Below are positions 25,073 to 38,587 of a DNA stretch of 64,000 bases, one piece after another. The DNA lies in assembly GCA_025331125.1 (NCBI GenBank), contig JAOALB010000134.1, positions 62,001 to 126,000 of the forward strand. The letters are read 5' to 3'. A program made the position numbers and the translations under genes. Below the pieces are notes generated by a model. It worked only from the letters and a program-made list of their open reading frames with translations, was not told the DNA's origin and did no database searches. The DNA is from Mycogone perniciosa (lineage: Eukaryota > Ascomycota > Sordariomycetes > Hypocreales > Hypocreaceae). How positions within the stretch are numbered: position 1 is the stretch's first letter; each line of letters starts with the position of its first letter.

Positions 25073-25460
25073 TATAATAATCCAGGTTAGTTTATAACAG
25101 TTAAACAAAGGTTTATAGGGTTTATATTAATAAAGAGGTTAAAGATAAATATTATATAAAGTAAGATAATTATAATTGTATGAAATAAGCAGTTTTAATA
25201 AATTATATTTATTAATAACTATTTAAGTAATTATATTAATAATTATAATTTAGTTAGTTTTATATATAAAGGAAATATATCATAAATATATTTGAATTAT
25301 TTAAATTATAGTAATTTTAATAATTTAAGATTATAGTTTTATATAGTACTCCCTTTTATAAAATTGCATTTATAGTTATAATTTATGAATAATTAATTAA
25401 AGGTTTTAATATTTTATTATAATCTTATAATTAAGTTTTTAATATAATTAGGTTATAATA
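25073..25460 (-). repeat. G2 3' LTR (388 bp)
   Basis: On the minus strand begins TATTATAACC and ends GGATTATTATA. It is more RIP-mutated than the 5' copy at 32048-32435, mostly C/T and G/A differences. Confidence 0.85.
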
Positions 25461-27218
25461 TAATATCCCTTTTTTATTAATTTTATTTTTCAGGTTTATT
25501 AATAGTTTTATAAGTTTTTATTTATTGATTCTTTTACCCTTTATTTATTAATGTTATAATAAATTATATTATTAAACTTTATAGTTATAAATCTAATAAA
25601 TATATTTTATTTACTTTTTTAATTCTTTTTAAAGGCAATCTTATTAATCTACCTTTTACTTTTTACTTTTAAAAAAATCAGTTTATTAAATAATATATCA
25701 CTTTTTAAAGTATAGTAAATGTATATATTAAAGCTATTTATACAATAAAGTTTTAATTACTTTACTTTATATACTTTTCTTTTTCTTTTTATGTATATTT
25801 TTATATTAACCTTTTTAATTATATATAGATTTAAATAGCAGAAAAGGCTTAAATTAAACAAACACAAAATAAATAAAAAGTTAAAAGGTCTTTACTTTTA
25901 TTTAATAGAGTATTTGTTATAAATTATAGCAGCTATAAAACATTTAAATTACATTTAATATATTAAAAAGAAAGTATATAAGCAATATATTAAACCCTTT
26001 ACATAACGGTTATAGGGTTTAAATAAAGTGGATAGTATACTGTTTTTCTATTTATTTAAAAAGTATAGGTAGTAATTAATTATTAATTATTAAAAGTATT
26101 TATTAAACTAAATTAAGCCTTTTTAAGGCTTAGTAATAATTTTATAAATTTAAGTCTTTTAATCTTAAAGATTAATAAAACTATTTAAATTTATTTTTAG
26201 CGTTTAATAAGTTTTAATAGGTTTTTAAAAGTTATATTCCTTTTTATAGCTTTTTTATTTAATTAAATATTAATATTTATTATTTTCTGCTTTTATAGCT
26301 TTGACTTCTTCAATTCTATATTTTCTCTAACTGCAAAAAGTTAAATTAAATCTATAATTGATTTATTTTTTTATTTATTTTATAATACCTTTTTGAATAA
26401 TAAAATATAAACTATTAAATATATCCAGATACTATTTAATAGTATAAATTTATAAATAACTTATAAAATAACTTTTTTAATTAAATAAAGTTTATGTTTT
26501 TTAAATTTTAATTTATTATTTCATTATATTATTTTAATATTTATAGTTTCTTTCTTTAATAAATATTAATGGAAGTAAATTATATTTCGTTTCTTAAAGA
26601 TTAATCCCATTAACCTATATTTTTAATATACTTTTTTATTTTCTTTTATATAAAGTAACAGTATATTTATATTCTGTTATATAATTACTCTATATTTTTA
26701 ACTGTAATTTATATTTTATTAATATATAGGCTTTTTTAAATACTTTATATATATTTAATATAAAGCTATAGTTACTATATATAAAGCTAAATCTAGTTAC
26801 CTTTAGAACCTTACTAGTATAAAATATTTATATAATTAATAGCTTTTTTATTTAATTATTTTAATTAAAGTTAATATAACTTTTTAAATATGCTTTAATA
26901 ACTTAATAAATGTATTTTAACTCTTTATTAATATGTAATAGGCAATATTAAATTTATAATTTATATTTAATTAACTTATAAGTATTTACTAGGATTTAAA
27001 TATAAAAGTTAATTTTTGATTAAAAATGATTTTAGGTAAAATTATATAATTAACTATAATTAATTATAAAAATATAGAAACTAGTGTTTTTATATTTATT
27101 GCGTTTTTATACAAAAAGAAGTAAAAGTATTTAGTAACTTAACTTATTATTATTAAAATATTATTATATTTTATTTTTGATTTTAATTTAATAAATAATA
27201 GTAATTTAATAATACAGT

Positions 27219-27633
27219 TGTCAGACCACAAATCCTGCAAAAGTAAAGCTCTATACAATCTGCATAGATAAATGACCTTATATGCTATATGACACACCCC
27301 CCAGGTGCGATAGTCCTAATAGAGCGCCTGAATTCCCTGTAATCCTATATATTAAAGGCAGGGCGCAGAGGACTTTTTCTGCTAACCTTTTCAATTACCA
27401 TGGCTGCGGTGCCTAGATCTGGTTAAACTAGGTCTTTGCCTAGATCTAGCTAGATCTAGGATTATTTTAGTGTCTTTTAACTCCTCTAAACAGAGTCGAA
27501 CTTGCAACCTGGAGCTATATCGGATAATTTCGCGCGAAACGATACCGGGCTCATAACTATCAGACCACAAATCCTGTAAAAGTAAAGCTCTACACAATCT
27601 GCATAGATAAGTGACCTCATATACTATGTAACA
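27219..27633 (-). mobile_element. TRIM2a: miniature LTR retroelement (415 bp)
   Basis: 76-bp terminal direct repeats (27219-27294 and 27558-27633) start TGTCAGACC/TATCAGACC and end TGACA/TAACA, with 263 bp between them and an exact ACAGT duplication on both sides (27214-27218, 27634-27638). Minus-strand reading gives CACCTGGGGGGTG as polypurine tract next to the left repeat and GTTATGAGCCCGG as primer site next to the right repeat. It is too small to encode anything; the minus open frame 27391-27597 is fortuitous. It is barely touched by RIP although it lies inside the strongly mutated G2. The interior repeats the AGATCTAG motif around 27415-27465. Confidence 0.9.
27545..27557 (-). promoter_or_regulatory. 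TRIM2a primer-binding site, initiator tRNA-Met anticodon arm
   Basis: The plus strand reads CCGGGCTCATAAC, directly abutting the right LTR. GGGCTCATAAC equals the 5' anticodon stem and CAT loop of fungal initiator tRNA-Met. Priming would therefore use the 3' end of a tRNA cleaved in the anticodon loop, as described for Ty5 and copia. Confidence 0.7.
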
Positions 27634-30600
27634 ACAGTTTAATAAAATTAACTTTTATAGTTATTTTAATATTAATAAAGGTTAAAGTTTACTATATAAT
27701 TTATATTTTAAAGGCTTAGCTATTTTATAAATTATATAATAAGACATAATATTTTAGATTACTTTTTTAAGCCTTTAAAATTTAAAATAACTTTATATTT
27801 ATTTATAACTTTTATAAATACCTTTATATTTATATATTAAACGTTAATAAACTTCTATAACTATATTCTTTTAAAGTATATTTAAAATTTAAATTCTTTT
27901 TTATTATTAGGTTTTTTTATTATTAAATTTTATATCTTATAAGAATTTATTATTATTTTAACTAATATAATGCTTTTTAATATATTAAAGTATAGTATTA
28001 TTATTAAATACTTTATATATAGCTTTAAGTATTATTTATTAATAATATTTTTCAAAGGTTTATTTTAAAATTTACTTAATATATTTATTTTCTTTTTAAT
28101 TATAATTAACTTATTTATTATCTATATTTATATATTTATTTTTAAATCCTTTTTAATAAATTAAACTATAATTAAATTTTAAAAGGTATTTTATATAATA
28201 GATTTATCTTTTAAAAAGTTATTAAACTATTATAACGTATATAATAGTTTCATAGCTTTTAATAAATTATTAATAATAGTTTATAAATTTTAAAAATCTT
28301 AAAACCTTTTTAACTATTATAGGTATAAACTAATCTTTTATTACTTATACTTTTAATAAATATATATAAATCTCTTTAAAAGTAATAATATATGTTCGAA
28401 AGGTAATTTTCTATATATAAATTTTATGTTATTCTAATTTTATAAATAATTTAATATTTTATAGTATTTATAATACTTTATTAATATATACTTTCTATTC
28501 TTTAAAGGTATTTAAAAATATTAAAATATTATTTAAATAAATAATTATAAAGATATTAAAGTATCTTTCTAATATATTATTAATTATCTTTTAGAATATT
28601 ATAAGGCTATTAATAAAATTCAAAGGTATAATTCAACATTTAAATAAACTATATTTAATTTAAAATATAGTTATTTATTTATATTATTTTTTAATTTAAA
28701 TAAAGTTATATCCCCTTTTAAGATTTAATACTATAAATTACTTTCTTTTATATAATTTATCCTATAATTCTATAATTAATAATAGTAAGGTATTATCTTT
28801 AATAATAGCTTTATTAAACTCTTAGTAATTTATAATTAACTATAATTTACCTGTTTTTCTTAATATAAATATAATAAAATAGCCTACTATTAATAAAAAG
28901 GGTTAAATATATCCTTTAATTAATATATTATTTAAATAATTATATAAGCTTTTAAGCTTTTTTTTCTTTCCATTATAAACTTTATAAAAAGTAATATTAA
29001 TATTATTTTTAAGTTTAATTATATAGTCTTATTAACTGTATTTTAATAGCTTTATATTAAGTATTTCCTTAAATAGTTTATTATACTTTTCGTATCTTTC
29101 AAAGATATTTTATAGTTATTTTAATAATACTGCTATTTTAAAGCTTTTTATTTCAAGTATTTTATTAATATTATTAAATACCTTTTATAAAAACGCAATT
29201 CTTCCTTTAAATTTTCTTTTTTTTTACTTTATTTAACTTTTATTTTTAAATAAATTATTTTTATAAATAAATTAAAAGTATCCTTTTTAATTCCCTTTAT
29301 CAATTTATTTAAAGCTTTTATATTTTAAACTTTCTTTTTTATAGCTAAGTCTTTTTTAATAGTGTTAATTATTAAAAAAGCTTTATTATTCCGTTAATAA
29401 AGCTAGCTATTCTTTTAGTTAATATTAAAGCTATTGTATTTTAATTAAAAATAATTAAAAATCATTTTATATTTATTAATATTTATTACAGTTTAAAAGG
29501 TATCATTTATTCATTATTACCTTATAGCCCTTTTATAGGTAATATTAATTATTCTTTAATTCTTTTTATTTTATATAAGTTTTACAGTTATTAAAACTCT
29601 TTAAACTAAATACTATTTTCTTTTATTATAAAAAGTTTTTTTATAGGTAATAAAATCAACTTAGTTCTTATATAGCCTATTTATAATTTAATTAATTTGT
29701 TTATTTTTTATAATAAGTTTATATTTAATATATATTTATATTTATTACTTTTAAACTTTCTTTTATAGGTAAATAATATACTTATCCTTTTAGCAGTGTA
29801 TATAGTCTACGAATAAATATAAAGTATAATACTAATTAATTATATATATTAATCTTTTAATTTACTTTATTATATAAAATATACTTTAAGCTATTGCATT
29901 TTAAGTAGTATTATTAGTTGTATTAAAACCATTTATTATAATAAAAGTATTATTTTATTAATTTGTTTTAGTAGTAAATATAATATCTTTTAAATTTATA
30001 TCCTTTAAATCTTTATAGCTAACAATATTCTTTTAAAGTTTTAATATTTAATTTAATTATAATGATTTTAAAGTTTTAATATTTTAATTTTATATTTATT
30101 TTATAAAGTAAAATAGGATTTTAATTAAAAATATATTATATTTTACTTTCTTTTAAAAGTAAATTATATATTTATATATAATATAAATAACTTAAAATAT
30201 AATATAATACTTGTTATAAATAAGGCTATTTATAGTATAGTCTTTTTATCTATAAACATATATAAGTTCTCCTTATATAGTTAAAGCAGTTAAAACTACT
30301 TTAATAGCTAGTTGATTATTGGCTTTATTTTATATATAAAGCTATTTATATAAATATAAATACATTTAATTTTATTACATATTTATAGTAATTTCTCTAA
30401 CTATCTAAAAGTAATATGTATTTGAATTGTTTTCAAAGTTATTATATATTAATAATATATTTTCTAGTTTTAAAAATATAATAGTATATAGTAATAGTTT
30501 ATATTATACAAGGTTATTTTCATTTTTATTATTAAAGTTACTGCTCTTAATTTATTTTTTATTGCTTATAGTAATTTAATTAAAATATTGATAATTAATT

Positions 30601-32047
30601 ATAGTAATTATTCATTTATTTAAAACATTATTATATTTACTTAACTTTATAAAATTACAATTTAGGTTTTATTCTATTAAATTATCTAGGTATAGTAAAT
30701 ATTTATTTACTTCATTCTTTTTAAATATACCTTTAAAAATTAGACTTAAACTTTCATTAATATCCCTTTTAGTTTATTATAAGTATTCTTTTAAATTATT
30801 TTAAATATTATCTGCTTTCACTTTTATTAGATTTATAAATGAAGCAGCTATTATTATAATGTATAGTTTAGTTAAATAACATATAATTAATAGCTTTTAA
30901 AATTATATTAACCTTTTATTTAAATTTTAATATAGGCTTTTAAAGTTTATTAGTTTTTAGCTTTTATAAAGGTTTATACTCCTTTAAAAAGTATTTTAGT
31001 TTATTATAGTTATAAAAAATAACCTTTACTTTCCCTTTTTAATAGTATTTGAATTTATGGAATTAAACCTTTTATTATTAAAGCTAATAATATATTTCTA
31101 TTACTTTTTACTTTAATTTATATATCTTTAATATTCATGAATTTATTTAAATTACTATTATTCTTTTTCTATATTTAATTAAAGTTTATAAAGTAAATTA
31201 TCTATATTTATATATTTTTTAACAAATTTAATAATACCTTATTATAAAGAAATTTATAAATTTCCCTTTTAACTTTTACTTTAAATTTATTATAAAAGTA
31301 TTTACTAAAAGTAAGGCTCTTTTATTGAACCTTAAAGGTATAGCTTTTAAAATATATAATATAATTGACGTATTTTCTTTTTTAAATTAAGTTTATAAAT
31401 TTACTTTATATTTATTTATTAGTTTTACTTTTATTATTAAAGAAATCCCTTTAAATAAATTTAAATTACTTTAAAGTATTGCCTTTAAGCTATTTAGCAG
31501 TTAAAAGGACTTTATCAGTCTTTATATTAAAGCTAGTTAAAAAGTAGGTAAAGTAGTTATATCATTAAATAAAATATAATTAAAGTATTATAGTACTTTT
31601 ATTAAAAGCCTTAAAAGGCTATATTTTAACCCATTCTTTTAAATCTTTTAAAGGTTAATTCCCTTTATAGTTTAATATATTGTTTAAAGTAAATGCAGGC
31701 AGTATTTAATTCTATAAGTTTATAATAGTTATTTACTATTGCTAAATGATTTAATTAAATTTAATATTTTTAATAATTAAATATTAATAATATTACTTTT
31801 ATTTTATATAATTACCTTTTATATATTAAAAACCTTTTCTTATATAAATATATAGTTATTTTATTTTATTCACTTTATTTTTATTTTTACTTTTATATAT
31901 ATTATTATCTTTATTATTATTATATATTTAATAAAAAGACAAAGTAAAAGGTAAATTATTAAAATTATTAAAAGAAGATACTGCAGCAGATATATTTACA
32001 GTATTATTTAAAATATTTAATAGCCTTTTAAATTAAAGTTATTAATA

Positions 32048-32435
32048 TATAATAATCTAAATTAGTTTTTAACAGTTAAATTAAAGTTTATAGGGTTTAG
32101 ATTAATAAAAAGGTTAAAGATAAATATTAAGTAAAGTAATATAGTTTTAATTTTATAAAATAAACAGTTTTAGTAAATATAATTTATTAATAACTATTTA
32201 AATAATTATATTAATAATTATAATTTATTTAGTTTTATATATAAACGAGATATATAATAAATATACTTAAATTATTTAAATTATAATAATCTTGATAATC
32301 TAGCATTATAGTTTTATATAATTATCCCTTTTATAGGATTACACTTACAGCCGCAATCTATTAGTAATTAGTTAAAGGCTCCGATATTCTACCGCGATCC
32401 CGTAACAAGGTCTTCGATATAGTCGGGTTATAACA
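32048..32435 (-). repeat. G2 5' LTR (388 bp)
   Basis: Its right part (32340-32435) keeps GC-rich blocks such as ATCCCGTAACAAGG and GGGTTATAACA and is the best preserved G1/G2-type U3. The internal sequence next to it on the minus strand starts TATTAATAAC, complementary to GTTATTAATA inside the LTR. Confidence 0.85.
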
Positions 32436-32440
32436 AGTTC

Positions 32441-32564
32441 CTCACTTATACTAAAGTTCCTCCTAAACTCGGTCCTAGTGTTGGGCCTAATTCCAGGTCT
32501 AGCCAAAACAGGAAGGTTATCTATTTACATTGAAATCCTTGCTTTTTAGCCCTCTTTTTTAATA
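32441..32564 (-). repeat. C1 5' LTR, right part
   Basis: Matches 5954-6077: ACTAAAGTTCCTCC, GGTCCTAGTGTTGGGCC, TAGCCCTC and the terminal TTTTAATA. It is followed by the TTATA target duplication at 32565-32569. Confidence 0.8.
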
Positions 32565-32569
32565 TTATA

Positions 32570-35500
32570 ATAATAGGAAATTAAATAATAAAGCTTTTTA
32601 AATAAGTAAATTAATTTTAAATAGCTAAAATAAATATATTAACTGCCCTTTAACTTTATTTTTTACTTTTTTTTTTAATTATTACTAGTATTAATATAGC
32701 TTTAATAAATATTATACGTTTTATATATTCCTTTTATAGTATACTTTTATTAATTAATTGTAAAGTTATACAATAAAAATCCTCTATTTATTAAATATAG
32801 TTATAGTTACCTTTTAAACGTAATTTATTATAATATTAGTTATCTTTAAGCAGCTATACCTACTACTACTTTTATACTAACTCCTACTTTAGCTTTTACT
32901 TTTACTTTTATACTAGCTAATTTAACTTTTATTATTACTTTTATACCTATACTAGCTAGTTTAATTACTTAGCCTCTTTTTTATTTAAAGTTAAGGCTTA
33001 CTATAAATTATAAAGAAGCCTTTATTAAGCTGCGCGCTACAGTATTTTTATTAGCTCCTTTTCCTTTTACTTTTACTTTCGCCTTTACCCCTATTACTGC
33101 TGTTACTACTTTAATTACTGATCCTGCTGCAGCTGCTTTTATAGCAGTGTTTACTTTTATCTTTACTTTTATTACTGCCTTTACTGCTATACTATTATCC
33201 CCTTTTTATAAAGGCTATTTAAACTTAATAATTGCTAGTAAAAGAGATTCTTTTTAATTTATTACTATTACCTACTTTTAATAGTATATTATTTATTTTA
33301 ATAGTAACTTTTAGTATACTTTTTAATCTTTATTTTTTATTTTTACTATATTACTTTAATTACTTTTATAGTTTATAATTATTTAATGTTTATATTAATT
33401 ATATATGAGCTCTTTTAAGCTATAAATAATAAGAAATAATTAAAGTAATATACTATTTTTTAATTCAATATTTATAAGTTAATATAATTAAATAAGAATT
33501 TAATATAAAAAGGTATTATACTTTTAATTTAATTTCTTAAAGGAAGAGGATTTAGTTTATATTAAAGAATTAGCTGCTTTAAATACCTTTAATAATAATA
33601 GTCTTTATGCGCAGGTATATATAAGGTAAAAGACTTGAAGTAATCAATTATTATAGTAATGGGGTATACCTTTTATAGTAAATAGCTTATATTTTAAAAT
33701 TAAATAGTTTTTTATACTTTTATATTTTCTATTCTGGTAATTATATGTCTAGTAAATTTAATAATAGTTTAAAGTGCTTAAAGCGCTATTCAAACAGGCT
33801 TTAAGAGGCCTATTAACAAATATAAAGTTAATAGACAGATAAAGAATTGAAGATAATCTTTTTTAATATTGCTATTAAAGTTATAGATTTTATATATCAA
33901 TATAATATAGGCAAGTATTAATTTATATATATTCTTTTATTATAAAGTATATAGTTTATTAATTATTATAGTTAATATTTAAATTAACGCTAAAATTAGA
34001 TTTTATTCTTTAAAAAGCGTAATATAAACTTCTTTCCTTTTTTACTATTTAAATAAAAGTGAATAATTTAGCTTTAATTATAAGTATATGAATAGTATTT
34101 TAATATATAGTATTTTATAAAAGAGAATTTAAAAAAAGTATAATAAAATACTTTTAAGATAATCTTTAAGTATTTATATTATTAATAAAAAGGTATTACT
34201 GAACGTAGTTAAAATTTATATATTACTTTACCTTTAATGTTAAAGAGTTAAAAAGTATTATATATATAAATAGTAAATTAATTAATTAAAAGCTTTAATA
34301 TACTTTTTATTAAATTTAATTAAAAACTATAATAAAGTTAAACTATTAGATACTATATTTAATTTCATTATAATACCTATATAAAGTATAAATTTTACTT
34401 TTTTTTAATATATTTTAATTGCTATTCTTATACTTTATATTATAGCTTTTTTAAACTTTATAATTAATATTAAAATTATATAAGCTATATTTTATGATTA
34501 AGCTTAAATTAGTTTATAATGTTTTTAAAACAGACTTTATAAGAAAAGTATATTTTATACTTTTTAGAGTTTTAAATAATTTTAATCTTTAAAACTACTA
34601 TATATCTCTTTTACTATAATGCTTATACTTTACTTTTAAAGTATTTAATAGTTTAATATAAAAAGCTTTATCATTATAATATTATATAATTAAAATATTA
34701 CTTATTTAAAATATAATAAAAGTCTTTTAAGCTTTATTATAAAGACAATAAAGTTTTTTAAAGTTTAAGATTAACCTTTATTACTTTAAAGTAAAAGATA
34801 GTTTATTAAATTATAGTTTTAGTAAATCCTTTAGCTTATATAAAGCTTTAATAAACTTTAAGTATATATTTAACTACTTAAACCTTTAAGCAGCTTATAT
34901 ATAATTAATATTAAGATTTTATTTTTTAAAATAATGAAGAAAGTGTTTTTAATATTATACTATTTTAACTTAAAATTAAATTTTACTATAAAAGTAATAA
35001 ATATATAAAATAAATATACTATTAAAATAGCTATATATATATTCTTTATTATAAAGGGCTTTTATAAATCCCTTTAAAAAATAAATTAAACTCTATAGTA
35101 TTTTAAATTTCTATTTTAATTAAACTTATATATAAAAACCTAATATATAAATAATAGCTTTATTTTTGCCTTAAACTATAATATCTTCTATTAAGTCTTT
35201 TTTATATATAAAGTATTAATTTTATTATATATAGTTTATTTAAACCTATCTTTCAATAAATATTTTATAAACTTCTTTTAGTCTTTTAATAGTTTTATTA
35301 AATGTTTTTAATAAATATTTAATTTATTAAAAGTAACATTCTTTTAAAAGGAAGCTTTATATTTTATTACTATATTAAAAATAATGAATATTATTATTAT
35401 ACTCTTTAATTTACTATTTATTAACCTTTATTAATTAAATGGCAGTTAATATAATATTAACTTAAAAACCTTTATAATTATTAAATATATACTAGGCTTA

Positions 35501-38500
35501 TTATTTTTAAAAGTAATACTCAAAGTATATATTTTAATTTTATATATTAAAAAATATTTATTATCCTTTTTATAGGTTATTCCCTTCCAAGTTTCAAGCT
35601 TTTATAAATCTTAACTATTACTTTACTACTTAGAGGATTCCTAGTTAACTTTTCTTTTAAAATCTACTTTTTTATTATAAAAGTAAATAGATTCTTATTA
35701 TATTAATTTACCTTTATCCTTTATAAATAATTACTTTATATTAATTATTATACCTTTAATATTAAAAACTATTTTCTTACTTTTAAGCTTTTATTAAAAA
35801 GTTATTATATACTTTTAAAAGTATTACTTTCTTTCCCTATAGGCGCGCTAGTTTTATTTATAAAGATTAATCATTTTAAAGTAATTTTTAATATTCAAAG
35901 TCTAAAAGCTCTTTTTAAGTATATTAATAGTTTAGCTTAAATAGTTATTAAGTTAAGAGTAATACTTTAAAGTTTATTTACGTTTAAAAGTAAACTTTTT
36001 ACTTTTTTATTACTTAAAAAATACTTTTTACTATAAAGATATATATAAAAAGAAGTAAAAACTTTAATTTTATCGTTTTAACTTTTTTTTAAATAGTTTA
36101 TTTAATTAAACTATAATAAATTTATTTATAATTGCCTTTTTACTGTTAAGAAAGGTGTTTTTATTAAATTATATATTCTCTATAATAATTAGTTTCCTTA
36201 AATAAAGCAATTAAATATAATATATATTATTTATAATATATTCAATAAAATATTTAATGAAGCCCTTACGTTTAATTTTAAATTGTTTTTTATTTTAATC
36301 AACTTTATAGTTTCTATTTTAATATATAAACGCAATAGCTATATATATAAATCTTATTTTAATTTAACTGTAAATCTATAAAAAGCTTTTTATTAATAAA
36401 AAAGTAACATTATAAAACTATTACTTTAATTTATTAATTAATCATATTATTTTAAATATATATAATAAACTTATATTCATAAAACATATTACTGCTTTAG
36501 CGCTCTTAAACTATAAATCATTTAAAAGATTAATGTGGTTAATTATTTTAATTAATTTAATTATAATTTCCTAGCCTATATATTTCAATATACTATTTAA
36601 CTTATAAATATAAAAGGGTAAAAGCTTTAAAATTATTCCTTTTTTATTTACTTAAAGCTAATATTATATAACAACTTTCATTACTATTATAGTTCTTTTA
36701 TTATTTTATATAATATAACATATAAAAAATATTATATTATATTTTAATTATATTTATAAAGTTGAAAAAACTATTGAACACAATAATATACTTTTTATTT
36801 AATAAAGAGTATATATATAACTATATATTATATATATCTTTAAATATTAAAATATAAAAGTAATATAAAGAAATAAAGTTTATATTAAAGAAATAAAAAG
36901 TTAAACTTATACTTTAATATATATATAATAATACTTGAGTTAGCTATATTAATATAAAGTATATTATTATACTTTATAAACTAAGCCTTTATATTATAAA
37001 GCTTTAAAGTTAATATAATACTAGTATAAAACCCTTTTACTATAGTAATATATATAAACTTAATAAAATATATAATTCCTCTTAATAAATTATAAAAAGT
37101 ATTTTTAATTAAATAATATCCTTTTTTTAAGATTTAATATTTAATTATAGCTATTTTAATATTATTATCTTTTATATTTAAAGTCAAAAAGTTAAAAATA
37201 AAAAAAGGGTTTATTATTTATTAAATAAATAATACTCTAAATATTAAAAAAGGTATATTATAAAAGTCTATAAAGTATACCCTTTACTTTTATATATATT
37301 AAAATATTTATTATATATATAATAGAATTCTTTTCTTTTTGACAAAGTAAATCTAAGGAAATTAAAGTTATTTAAAGGTATAGGCTTTTTCCTTTTTTAA
37401 TTTATAAAAATAACTCTATACCGCTTTATAAAAGCTTCTTACATAAAATATTTTATTTATCTTTTCAAAAGCGCGCGCAGATTATATTTATTTACTTAAA
37501 AAAGAGTTTATACTTCCTTAACTTATTTAGCTTTCTAGTAAATATACCTTGAACTTTACTATATTTTAATACTGCCTAAATATACTTTTTAGAACTATAT
37601 AAATAATCTTTACTAATAGATATATTAAAGTATAAATGATAGTTTAGTATTATATTATTTAAGTAATTATTAAATATTATATATTATATTCTTTATATTA
37701 CCTAATAAGAAATAATTAAACTAATTAAAAGTATAAATCCCTTTTATTTTATTACTTTTAATTAATATATTTATATAATATAAATAGTATATAATAAAGT
37801 TTAAAGTATAATAAACTTTAATAGCTTTTAAAAATATTAATTTAAAAGATATTTGTCTAGTTTTAAAAAGCTTATATTAAATACTATATATATATAATTA
37901 ATATATATATTATACTTTCAGGTTTATACTTTTATATACGGCTTTATATAAAATATCTTAATAAAAATATATATATTTCTTTAATTATTTCTTTATATAA
38001 AGAAAAGTATTAGTTAAGCTTTTTCATAATTTAATAAATAAAAACCTAAATCTATATGTTATTTTTACTACTATTATTATCTTTATTTACTTTTATAGTA
38101 ATTAACTATAAATATTTTACTTTTAACCTACTTAAAGCTAAACTATAAAAGTTATAGTTAATAATCTTTTAGATTTACCTATATATTATACTTTTAATTT
38201 TCCTTTTTTTATATTTATATTTACAGTATTTTAATACTTTTAAAGTAAACTATTATAATAGGCTATAATTTTATTAATATTACCTTTATCTTTAAATTCA
38301 GTCATTGCCTTTTCCTCTACTTATATAACAGTAAATATTAAAAAAGTAAAAGAATAATCGCTTAGCTTTTTAAAGAAATTTAAATTAATCCTTTTCTATA
38401 CTTCAACAGTAATTATATAATTTATAAAAACAGTTATCTATTTAATCTATTACTTTAATAATTTAAGCCAAAGGTAAATCTCTTGTATTATTTATTATAA

Positions 38501-38587
38501 AAAATAAATTCTATAGTATAAAGGAAAAGATAATATTAAATAAAGGATTCTAGTAATTTAATTAAAGTTACTACCTAGGCTTATAAC
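32570..38587 (-). pseudogene. C0 internal region, unrecognised
   Basis: Six kilobases of RIP-degraded DNA forming most of the C0 interior. I could not identify RT, integrase or protease boxes on either strand. It has a compositional anomaly at 32870-33200, where runs of ACT/GCT-type triplets keep GC (see findings). It contains no insertion that I can delimit. By position it should hold the C0 gag-pol read right to left. Confidence 0.5.

Larger units (their letters stand above)
26225..31600 (-). pseudogene. G2 gag-pol remnant with chromodomain
   Basis: Minus strand, collinear with G4. The chromodomain equivalent at 26345-26225 reads EEVKAIKAENNK followed by a YLIK-stop-K segment, where YLVKWK is usual. 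TRIM2a splits the integrase at 27219. The RT box around 28530 reads IYLNNILIF (Asp-to-Asn). The RNase H segment is missing at about 28235. Gag lies near 31600-30900. Many TAA/TAG; no product. Confidence 0.75.
25073..32435 (-). mobile_element. G2: chromovirus inserted in the C1 LTR
   Basis: LTRs of 388 bp at 25073-25460 (3') and 32048-32435 (5'), in the inverse orientation to G1. Flanks are ATTTC (25068-25072) and AGTTC (32436-32440), a probable target duplication with one mismatch. Joining the flanks restores the LTR sequence seen uninterrupted at 5943-5960, which independently confirms the insertion point. The polypurine tract lies right of the left LTR (minus strand AAAAAAGGGATATTA). Own length without TRIM2a is about 6.9 kb, shorter than its relatives; an RNase H deletion explains about 370 bp. 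Confidence 0.85.
5065..32564 (-). mobile_element. C1: Ty1/Copia retrotransposon carrying G1 and G2
   Basis: The left LTR (5065-6077) and right LTR (24616-25072 plus 32441-32564, split by G2) share about 580 bp. The outer edges carry the same 5-mer TTATA (5060-5064 and 32565-32569). The LTR ends form the inverted repeat TGTTAAAA/TTTTAACA, mutated to TA and TTTTCACA in places. The order on the minus strand is protease, integrase, then the N-terminal half of reverse transcriptase, which is Copia order. Removing G1 and G2 leaves about 5.8 kb. The end of RT and the RNase H are missing although both LTRs and the target duplication are present. G1 sits in the 5' untranslated part. Confidence 0.8.

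Noticed and set aside
27391..27597. 68-codon minus-strand frame in TRIM2a
   Set aside because: Runs from the LTR through the primer site; TRIM2b has no equivalent and the element is non-coding.
27540..27600. A tRNA-Met gene in TRIM2a
   Set aside because: Only the 5' anticodon arm matches; no acceptor or T arm can be folded around it, as expected for a primer site.
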